A stretch of 64,000 nucleotides of DNA, taken from the NCBI GenBank assembly GCA_900660155.1, contig CABFPE010000524.1:366745-430744 (forward strand), written 5' to 3'. The notes below the pieces were generated by a model. The model was not told the origin of the DNA and did not search any database. It saw only the letters and a program-made list of their open reading frames with translations. Source of the stretch: Hofstenia miamia (taxonomy: Eukaryota; Xenacoelomorpha; Acoela; Hofsteniidae). Made by a program: the position numbers and the translations under genes. Shown one piece after another: positions 60,006-64,000 of the stretch (positions within the stretch are counted from its first letter, which is position 1; each line of letters begins with the position of its first letter).

Positions 60006-62575
60006 GAATGAACGCAATGGGATGCTTAATCATCCATTTATATTGAAAACAGTCCATGATATGCTCGAATTTTAACACAAAAAAACAAAAATTGGCCACA
60101 TCAAGTGAATAATAATCTATATCACACAACTACAAGATTAATCAATTTCTGGTTGTAAAGGACGTTGTCAAGTAGTTGATTGAAATGTGTCATTCTTCCC
60201 TGTGAAAATGAAATTATATTTAGAATTCTACTTGTTGTTCATATCAGGGTTGTTCGGTTTAAACAAGTTCTTAATTCAAAATAACTTCGAGTTATTTTAT
60301 ATGTGATATTTTTAATGGACTGCAATTTGAAAATTGCATTTCATTTAAAGCGTTTTTTCAATAAAAATATGTTTAAGATCATAAAACAAAGATAATTTTT
60401 TTGCTGATTTCGCACAAAAATAAGACTTCACACAGGACAACCTTTTAGAAAACTAAAGAATGTTCTAATTCTAAGTATGAGGAAGTAACCTGTTGACTGA
60501 GTGCGCATTGTTCGATATCGATCGATTAAAGCAGCAACTCTCGCGTAACCATTATCAGCAGCTAGTTGTCTTGCTGTTGCACGATTAGCTTTTGCCAGTG
60601 GATTGGCATTCTAAAAAACAAACTATAAGTGGCAGTTAATGCAGCCAAAGCAAACATAAACTCATAATGCAACGATTACTGTGTTTATTTTTTTTAAATT
60701 TTCCAATGTTTACATTTCCAATAGAGGAGTTTTGACAGAAATTCATGAGTAAATCCGTAACCTAAGTATTTTTAAATTTCTCGATCACATTTTTAAAAAT
60801 ATTACAGAACGTATATTTTCATAATAATTTCAATTCTCATACCCAATTAAAAATATGCGAGAAGTCAGATTGCAGATACATGCTACTAAAGCAAACGCGT
60901 ACTGGAATATTTATAAAATATTATAAAATATTTCTATTGAACTTCTGAAAGTAAGCCTATTTAATTAAAAACTTCAGTGAACCTTCGCGATAATCTCCAC
61001 ATGTTGACCTCGAGATCTTAATTACTGGTTGGAGGACACGTTTATAATATTAAATAATGGAATTTTAACTGTTTGTTACTACTGACTTTTTCAAGCTCAA
61101 AATAATCTCAAACTTCCACAATAAATAGTGCGTCAAAGACTAATACATACTTAAATTAAAATTGTACTGGGGTATTGCATCCTCGAGATTTGAACCCTCC
61201 TTCTTACACAGTTGCAATTGAAAGAAAAATTTGCAAGTCATAGACGAAACTTTATCTTTCTGAATTTAAATGATCATGAAAAACAAAACCAACTGACTTT
61301 ATTTTGTTCATTCACATGCGAGTTGAAGTAAATCAATATATAAGAAAACAACCAGTTGTCAATAAAAATAAACAACAGCTCCCATATACAAGTTAGAAAT
61401 AGTTTCAGATTCATTGTGAAAAAGTTGAAAACATCAAAATGGAGTGATTATAAAGAATTAAACATTGTTTCTATGGCATGTAACAATTTCTTAAAAAAGC
61501 AATGAAAAATTACAGTGACGTTTCAGCTGATCATTTCGTCTTCTATATACATTTAGCATCATTCATTTGTGGGGTGAAAATCTTCATGGGTTTTATGGAA
61601 ATATGTGGGCTACTCCATTATAAGGGTGCTATTACTGTGTTGCAAAATCACAGAAGATGCCGTATCGATTCTATATTAGTGCAATAGTCACTTCAATTGT
61701 GAGCGCTTAATTGCTATTATTAGTGCTCCTCCATCTTCTGCATCAAGCCGCATATGTAAAAGATTCTCATTTCATATGAATCAGATTGGAGATAAAAACC
61801 AATTTCAGAAACCGGATTATATAGCAACCTTACTCTAATCAAATTCATGATTCAATTTTACTCCTAAGCATTAATTCTCAAAATTGAAGTTTATGATTTT
61901 TCCGCGAAATAATAACATTGAATGCTGCTTAAAGATGAATAAATAAATGTTGCGCAGCTTTTACAAATTCACAAACAAATTCTCAAAAGGTTCTTTTGCT
62001 CAAAAGCTAGCTTTTTTTTCAAAACAAATATTTGGTGAAACATTTTTTCTGCACTCTTTAATAATACTTATCTTGTATTGATGTCAATGGCGTTTCACTT
62101 AGTAGATCACTAGTTCTAAAATTATATTTTTGGGGGAAGAGGAAAAGTAGAAAAATAGTAATTATAGAATAAGACATAGGTAACACATAGTTTTAAATGG
62201 ACCTGCGATTTATGAGCTATAGCCCAGCCTTTTTTACGGACAATGCCTTCAAGAATAACAATTTGGCACAGCCCGGCCTAAAATCGCCAAGAAATATTTG
62301 AGGAAAGCAGGGTTTTGTGTGACTACAAGTTAATTTATGGACACTGCTGTAAACAAAACACCGAGACTTACATGAAGAAGAAGTTGCTGCACAATTAACT
62401 CATGTCCGCGTGCAGCAGCAGCTAGTAACGGAGTATAACCAGTGATTTTGTCTCTGACATCGACGGAAGCATGCGATTCAAGAAGAAATTTTGTAATGCT
62501 CTGATGGCCGTTAATAACTGCATGATGCAGGCAAGTTCTGCCATCATTATCACGAGCTTCAATATTGGCACCGTA
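29589..62575 (-). CDS. ANKS3: ANKS3 orthologue, ankyrin repeat and SAM domain protein 3 (11 exons, 5' end outside window)
   Basis: The exons, 5' to 3' on the minus strand, are 62372-62575, 60490-60610, 56949-57062, 48972-49115, 44866-44974, 44538-44579, 41964-42077, 37345-37485, 35650-35836, 35382-35554 and 29589-29763. All have AG/GT borders and matching phases, giving 507 residues and a TGA. The order is ankyrin repeats (residues about 1-105), a linker with SPSIHDGPRRMAKMF, a SAM domain (about 286-350) with FEEQDVDLETFLTLNDADLK, and a coiled coil (about 370-440). The linker and SAM wording closely match vertebrate ANKS3. In vertebrates ANKS3 binds ANKS6 and BICC1 through SAM domains and works with NEK kinases at cilia; the same role here is inference. 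The N-terminal ankyrin repeats are missing because they lie beyond base 64000. Introns reach 7.8 kb. Confidence 0.93.
29764..35381. other. ANKS3 intron, no recognised element
   Basis: A 5.6-kb intron of AT-rich DNA. A coding-like plus-strand patch at about 31500-31790 has no recognised family and shifts frame. No TIRs or RNA genes were seen. Confidence 0.5.
35382..35554 (-). CDS. ANKS3: ANKS3 in-window exon 10: coiled coil
   Basis: This 173-nt exon encodes a Lys/Glu/Gln-rich helix (LQKETKLRFAADKFLLDQRA, then AWKSVRSQAEQGRSTCQKL). It corresponds to the C-terminal coiled coil of ANKS3. The acceptor is CCTTTAG and the donor GTAAGG, leaving in phase 2. Confidence 0.92.
35650..35836 (-). CDS. ANKS3: ANKS3 in-window exon 9: end of SAM domain and start of coiled coil
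   Basis: This 187-nt exon encodes KWMGPRKKMLGVINRL, the last SAM helix (human: LFGPKRKMTSAIARW), then a Pro/Thr-rich linker and LEQEIQNLTIRLQE, the start of the coiled coil. The acceptor is TTATATAG and the donor GTAAGT, leaving in phase 0. Confidence 0.93.
35837..37344. other. ANKS3 intron with AT microsatellites and a CCGAA-rich patch
   Basis: Holds (AT)n at 36214-36244 and 36687-36706. A GC-richer patch at about 36811-36895 is built of CCGAA/CCGAC words (for example AACCGAAACCGAATCGG), like those seen at some non-autonomous transposon ends. Confidence 0.6.
36214..36244. repeat. (AT)n microsatellite
   Basis: Uninterrupted AT dinucleotide tract of about 31 bases within an ANKS3 intron. Confidence 0.95.
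37345..37485 (-). CDS. ANKS3: ANKS3 in-window exon 8: SAM domain, first part
   Basis: This 141-nt exon encodes HSLEAVLESIQCVKYLSIF and then FEEQDVDLETFLTLNDADLK. This is nearly identical in wording to the SAM core of vertebrate ANKS3, including the acidic EEQDVD surface used in SAM-SAM contacts. It enters and leaves in phase 2; the donor is GTACGA. Confidence 0.95.
37486..39179. other. ANKS3 intron segment, no recognised element
   Basis: Low-complexity AT-rich DNA with many TTTAATTAA-like words at 37780-38060. Nothing supportable as a gene. Confidence 0.5.
39270..39609. repeat. 337-bp tandem duplication, unit 1
   Basis: The unit from CAATTGCAATCATCGAATCC to GCAGACTTAAGACAA is repeated at once at 39607. 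The copies differ at a single seen position (AGAATAGAAC versus AGAATGGAAC). Confidence 0.95.
39607..39947. repeat. 337-bp tandem duplication, unit 2
   Basis: Second unit, offset 337 bases from the first and sharing CAA at the junction. The near identity points to a recent tandem duplication of already decayed transposase DNA. Confidence 0.95.
40665..41115 (+). pseudogene. hAT transposase N-terminal part (BED zinc finger)
   Basis: The frame opens after a splice-acceptor-like TTTATATTTCAG, with no ATG, suggesting an upstream intron in the parent gene. It encodes a BED-type finger: KRAKCKTCGFEIVNNAERIK then KHVQGC (C-x2-C...H-x4-C). A Lys/Pro linker follows, and then RPGTTVPNRRRIGGELLDEV, matching the (P)PSR..L...LL..Y stretch that precedes the catalytic domain in hAT transposases. 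It stops after HGKSSSL, where the catalytic core should begin. Confidence 0.8.
41150..41347 (+). pseudogene. hAT transposase C-terminal dimerisation part
   Basis: AGLERCFSALGLTFGKFQSF then FSVEKAGKLDFLFNN matches the conserved end of the hAT dimerisation domain (SSAxxERxFSxxGxxxxKxRxxLxxEKAxxLxFL). It follows the BED part within 100 bases, in a different frame, so the catalytic middle was lost by deletion. Confidence 0.8.
41408..41963. other. ANKS3 intron segment, no recognised element
   Basis: AT-rich DNA between the hAT element and ANKS3 in-window exon 7. Nothing supportable. Confidence 0.5.
41964..42077 (-). CDS. ANKS3: ANKS3 in-window exon 7: Gln/Leu-rich linker
   Basis: This 114-nt exon encodes PSLDPASILHLQQQLTQLSL and then AQQSPNLIDAFLPSPANT, a helix-prone linker just before the SAM domain. 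The acceptor is TTTACTTAG and the donor GTAGGA; phase 2 at both borders. Confidence 0.85.
42078..44537. other. ANKS3 intron with two candidate degenerate elements
   Basis: AAGCAAATTAAA words cluster at 42235-42285, and their inverse is at 43380-43460, a possible inverted-repeat element of about 1.2 kb. Inside and beyond it lie patches of ACCCGACCCGA-like words (42958-43015, 43150-43205) and their inverse (TTCGAGTCGGTTCGG near 44145). No coding region was recognised. Confidence 0.45.
44538..44579 (-). CDS. ANKS3: ANKS3 in-window exon 6: 42-nt micro-exon
   Basis: This 42-nt exon between acceptor TGCTAG and donor GTATGT encodes about 14 residues (SQMALQNLAIAGLT). The alternative acceptor seven bases inside gives a stop. 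It is phase 2 at both ends, so it could be skipped without changing the frame. Confidence 0.75.
44866..44974 (-). CDS. ANKS3: ANKS3 in-window exon 5: Asn-rich linker
   Basis: This 109-nt exon encodes an Asn/Pro-rich linker (ELEKGGSNLPTRNSGNNLPA and on to NSTTAL). The acceptor TTGTTTAG and donor GTTAGA keep the frame, entering in phase 1 and leaving in phase 2. There is no direct similarity to vertebrate ANKS3; it is assigned by splice phase and position. Confidence 0.75.
44975..45633. other. ANKS3 intron segment, no recognised element
   Basis: AT-rich DNA leading to the foldback element. No supportable gene. Confidence 0.5.
45634..46602. mobile_element. Foldback element built of TTTAGAAAT motifs (about 970 bp)
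   Basis: It starts TGACATTTAGAAATAATCAT and ends with the near-exact inverse (ATGATGATTTCTAAATGTCA). The left 270 bases carry about a dozen degenerate copies of (C)ATTTAGAAAT or TTCAGAAAT in one orientation. The right 100 bases carry the same words inverted (ATTTCTGAATG, ATTTCTAAATG). The middle is plain AT-rich DNA with no ORF. This is the layout of a foldback or MITE-type DNA element with subterminal repeats. No convincing target duplication was identified. Confidence 0.6.
46603..48971. other. ANKS3 intron segment, no recognised element
   Basis: AT-rich DNA. Short ORFs lack motifs. No TIR structures were recognised. Confidence 0.5.
48972..49115 (-). CDS. ANKS3: ANKS3 in-window exon 4: linker
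   Basis: This 144-nt exon encodes a polar linker including LQSFMDSHADTIRSANSSST and GGLVGMLGINKQQIADNDN. The acceptor TTTCCTTAG was chosen because the AG 11 bases upstream would place an immediate stop in frame. Phase 1 at both borders. Confidence 0.85.
49116..53235. other. ANKS3 intron segment, one isolated transposon-end-like word
   Basis: CCAGTGGCGTATTTAGGGGA at 50752-50771 is the kind of sequence found at the ends of some DNA transposons, but no inverse partner was located. The rest is AT-rich noncoding DNA. Confidence 0.45.
53236..53293. repeat. (AAT)n microsatellite
   Basis: About 19 perfect AAT/TAA trinucleotide units inside an ANKS3 intron. Confidence 0.97.
53587..55617 (+). mobile_element. 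LINE copy B, R2/NeSL-type with restriction-like endonuclease, 5'-truncated
   Basis: Plus-strand remnants run from the RT N-terminus (EYWLKKFTNVHERL at about 53602) through GCPEWMVVGRTFLIRKDPKK, RLIPEKQKGCRIKTRGCKDQ, LAMAWIDYRKGYDSISHRWV and FQGDSLAPLLFVVSLI. They continue to the catalytic box YMDDLKMYAS (YMDD at 54216-54227). Then come a thumb-like region, a CCHC zinc knuckle (C-x2-C-x7-H-x4-C near 55107-55145), and the endonuclease domain with RPDIV. Frame changes and stops occur several times, so it is dead. It lies in an ANKS3 intron, antisense to the gene. The 5' truncation is usual for LINEs. Confidence 0.92.
54982..55509 (+). pseudogene. Zinc knuckle and endonuclease region of LINE copy B
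   Basis: This 175-codon open stretch has, in order, a QEQVIRTNWVKKHIDRRMQV helix, a knuckle (CKKEAEIDHLIAGC preceded by YRL), HGLEAGDKWYEHKPRGVIEN, WDFNIQTSKVIKARRPDIV with the endonuclease PD, and then a frame change before the DIAV aspartate. In R2-group elements the knuckle binds nucleic acid and the PD...D endonuclease nicks target DNA for reverse transcription. Confidence 0.85.
55618..55740. other. Short simple-repeat region after LINE copy B
   Basis: AAT-rich tract (AATAATAATAATAACAAAATG near 55710), possibly the remains of the LINE tail displaced by about 90 bases of other sequence. Confidence 0.5.
55741..55885. repeat. 27-bp minisatellite, five units
   Basis: Units begin at about 55744, 55773, 55800, 55827 and 55859, each with TATTATAATGGCGCTGAA or a close variant. 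Units 2 and 3 are identical 27-mers (TATTATAATGGCGCTGAATA plus CAAAGAC); units 1 and 4 have longer spacers of 31-32 bases. GGCGCT is conserved in all five, unusual for DNA this AT-rich. Confidence 0.9.
55886..56282. other. ANKS3 intron segment, no recognised element
   Basis: AT-rich DNA between the minisatellite and the small MITE. Nothing supportable. Confidence 0.5.
56288..56541. mobile_element. Small MITE with TATTA target duplication (254 bp)
   Basis: The left end is CAGTGCCGTAGACACG and the right end CGTGGCTACGGCAGTG-like (seen as GGTGGCTACGGCAGTG), forming imperfect inverted repeats of about 11-16 bases (inverse of the right end: CACTGCCGTAGCCACC). TATTA flanks it at 56283-56287 and 56542-56546. 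Subterminal GGGGGCCC and GGCCCCCTTGGCC make the ends GC-rich compared with the intron around it. No coding sequence is inside. Confidence 0.7.
56949..57062 (-). CDS. ANKS3: ANKS3 in-window exon 3: conserved linker motif
   Basis: This 114-nt exon encodes a Ser-rich stretch and then KVSPSIHDGPRRMAKMFPDP, matching the short conserved VSIHEGPRALAR motif after the ankyrin domain in vertebrate ANKS3. Phase 1 at both borders; the donor is GTAAGC. Confidence 0.9.
57282..57321. repeat. (AT)n microsatellite
   Basis: Uninterrupted AT tract of about 40 bases within an ANKS3 intron. Confidence 0.96.
57816..57942. repeat. Perfect 61-bp inverted repeat with 5-base loop
   Basis: The left arm 57816-57876 (starting CATGTGTTTCAAAGTAAAAA and ending GGCTAATGG) and the right arm 57882-57942 are exact reverse complements over all 61 bases, around the loop TTATT. 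It is not explained by any neighbouring element. It could be a snap-back duplication, a very young foldback insertion or an assembly artefact. Confidence 0.97.
59772..60003. repeat. (AT)n microsatellite with 154-N gap
   Basis: AT tracts at 59772-59820 and 59975-60003 border an N run at 59821-59974. The microsatellite, or something flanked by it, could not be assembled. Confidence 0.95.
60490..60610 (-). CDS. ANKS3: ANKS3 in-window exon 2: last ankyrin repeat
   Basis: This 121-nt exon encodes NANPLAKANRATARQLAADN then GYARVAALIDRYR. It corresponds to the degenerate final ankyrin repeat of ANKS3 (human: SGATARMLAKQYGHMKIVALMD). It ends in phase 1 with donor GTTACT. Confidence 0.9.
60611..62371. 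other. ANKS3 intron, no recognised element
   Basis: AT-rich DNA of 1.8 kb between in-window exons 1 and 2. A 61-codon plus-strand ORF at 61502-61687 has no motif and is not supported. Confidence 0.55.
62372..62575 (-). CDS. ANKS3: ANKS3 in-window exon 1: two ankyrin repeats
   Basis: This 204-nt exon encodes 68 residues. One repeat contains DNDGRTCLHHAVINGH and the next TGYTPLLAAAARGHELIVQQ, each with the ankyrin TPLH/AAxxGH signature. The acceptor is taken just upstream of TAC GGT GCC; the donor is GTAAGT. Confidence 0.93.
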
Positions 62576-63621
62576 CTAAAGGAAATTTAACTTAAAATAG
62601 GTGAAAACTAAAAATAATATTAATGAAACATCGTTAAGAATAAGAAGAAGCTAACAGAATACCATTCGTGTACATATACTAATATTGAGGTGAGGTGATT
62701 ATTTGAGTTCAATCACCAACAAGTATTTGATAGCATTGGGACCCACGAGGACTGAAAATAGCAATTAATTAAACGAATCGAACAATTATATATTTAAATA
62801 TCATATCGAGATGTTTCCCCAATGTTTTCCATAACGATATCTAATTATATATTATAACTAGGTTTTAATAAAAATATTTTCAAGTTTATTGAAATAAATA
62901 TAAATTTTAAATGGAAATGATGAGAAAATATTGAGTGATGTAGAAAATAATCAGTGTTTTAAAACTGAAATAATTTTAAATCATGTCAAATAATTGTAAA
63001 TGACAAGCGACTGTTTTCTATTGCCTATAAAAACTAAGATAAATAATTTTAGGAAAAAAGGAAACTCATGCACCCCATGTAGTCCATTGTTTACAAAATG
63101 CAATTAAAATTCCAATCACATTGTATGAAAGCAATAAATTGAATTTCACACAATGAAATCAGCAGTCGTTTGCAAATTGAAAAATATACGGCGGTAAAGA
63201 TAACAGTATGATCGATTGAGTTTCATCTAGAACTTGAAGTTCGCAGGGTTTTCCATTCATATAAAGAATATCACTACTCAACTTATTGAAAAGTTATATC
63301 AAATAGAATCATGACTGGTATTGGTAGGCCAAATTCGGCTCCCTCGGTCCGTAATATCCAAATCATATGACAATTTCAAAATGGGAATTTGATTTACAAC
63401 ACTACACTATCCCAGTAGAAATGGTGATTTATTGATTATATAGTATGGACATGGAAACAGTGTTGACCATTTAAATGAGATTTAAACTGTTTTAATTCAA
63501 TTAAACTATGAAATTATAATTAAACGATAGTTTAAACTAATTTTAATAAACAAACTGCATTCAAACTATGACTTATGCAAAAAGTAAGTAAATTTAAATC
63601 AATTATTCTTTCTTTGCTTAG
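62576..63621. other. ANKS3 upstream intron, no recognised element
   Basis: The remaining ankyrin exons of ANKS3 were sought here on the minus strand and not found, so they must lie beyond base 64000. The stretch is AT-rich and otherwise featureless. Confidence 0.55.
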
Positions 63622-63899
63622 GTTCCAACACAATAAGTTTATTTCAGATCGTATCCATTGAAATTCTGTTTCTAATAGATAAGATTGAAGCCCTTAGGCA
63701 ACATTCTGAGCAAGTATCGTGCAATTTTTCTGAGCAGAAGTTGAGTACACTTTCAGTAAATAGTTCAAAAGCCGTTTTTCTTGAAAATTATCCAGTTGAG
63801 GAGAGTTTTCTATACGACATTTCAGATCAGCATTGGTGTTTGCTTGACATATCTACAAAACCTGAACACCTAAGAGATTGGTTTGAATTACTGCAGTAG
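63622..63899 (+). CDS. Candidate exon of an unrecognised plus-strand gene, antisense to an ANKS3 intron
   Basis: A strong acceptor (TTCTTTCTTTGCTTAG, ending 63621) opens a frame of about 92 codons ending at TAG 63897-63899; a second acceptor (TTTATTTCAG, ending 63647) gives the same frame from 63648. The protein reads like a real amphipathic helical protein: LFLIDKIEALRQHSEQVSCN, then SEQKLSTLSVNSSKAVFLEN and LLDISTKPEHLRDWFELLQ. No ATG is present, so upstream exons would be needed; none was recognised. A donor-like GTAGGA overlaps the stop, and a LINE fragment begins about 20 bases later. No family was recognised. Confidence 0.4.
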
Positions 63900-63914
63900 G
63901 AGTATCGGTCTATG

Positions 63915-64000
63915 TTATCACAGAGGTGAGTATTGAGGACGTTAGAGGCCAAGGAGTTGCACGGAAATGGGTTTAGTTTCTAGAGAGGGAAATGGGAAGT
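63915..64000 (+). mobile_element. LINE copy C, fragment running off the window edge
   Basis: TATCACAGAGGTGAGTATTG followed by AGGACGTTAGAGGCCAAGG matches LINE copies A (21360-21440) and B (53990-54060), the RT segment coding SHRWVLRTLEANG. The reading frame has a stop at the tryptophan position. Only about 90 bases are inside the window. Confidence 0.85.

Larger units (their letters stand above)
57063..60489. other. ANKS3 intron with AT microsatellites, a palindrome and a gap
   Basis: A 3.4-kb intron. Besides the features listed separately it holds (AT)n at 57282-57321 and a small perfect stem TAAAATTCTG / CAGAATTTTA (57989-58014, 6-base loop). No gene was recognised; ORFs over the N run are artefacts. 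Confidence 0.6.

Noticed and set aside
59665-60129. ORFs coding Tyr-Ile repeats
   Set aside because: Translations of an (AT)n microsatellite and of the N run; not protein-coding.
1-64000. CRISPR arrays, operons and ribosome binding sites
   Set aside because: The window is eukaryotic; no spaced repeat array or prokaryotic gene arrangement was seen.

Overview
The window is AT-rich, intron-rich DNA from an invertebrate animal. The evidence is a spliced metazoan gene (ANKS3) with long introns, abundant (AT)n and (AAT)n microsatellites, and a mixed repeat load: Ty3/Gypsy, Polinton, an R2-group LINE, hAT, piggyBac and many small TIR elements. The clade cannot be fixed from the sequence. The LINE with a C-terminal restriction-like endonuclease and an AAT tail would fit a cnidarian or another early-branching invertebrate.

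Layout. 1-4.1 kb: a broken Ty3/Gypsy-type element on the minus strand (integrase, RNase H, reverse transcriptase, a repeat-rich linker, gag). 5.9-10.1 kb: a broken Polinton on the plus strand (chromodomain integrase, protein-primed DNA polymerase B). 11.6-13.3 kb: a TIR element with a 6-bp target duplication that contains a 1000-N gap. 14.8-15.6 kb: an 858-nt terminal exon of an unrecognised plus-strand gene, with a close AATAAA signal. 17-19.6 kb: a hAT-like MITE, a 148-bp duplication and a hAT transposase remnant. 20.8-22.2 kb: LINE copy A, with an internal deletion that removes its reverse transcriptase core. 22.2-29.6 kb: mostly noncoding, with one inverted-repeat element.

29.6-62.6 kb is dominated by one host gene on the minus strand, the orthologue of ANKS3 (ankyrin repeats, SAM domain, coiled coil). 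Eleven exons with matching splice phases give 507 residues plus the stop; the 5' exons lie beyond base 64000. Its introns hold a piggyBac remnant with a 337-bp tandem duplication, an internally deleted hAT element with a BED finger, a foldback element built from TTTAGAAAT motifs, LINE copy B, a 27-bp minisatellite, a 254-bp MITE with TATTA duplications and a perfect 61-bp palindrome. At the right edge a plus-strand exon-like ORF (63622-63899) abuts a third LINE fragment.

No CRISPR array, rRNA or intact tRNA is visible, and no clustered multi-gene system is evident. The best leads for something undescribed are the two unrecognised plus-strand exons, the TIR element with duplicated CCAAT-bearing units, and the foldback element.
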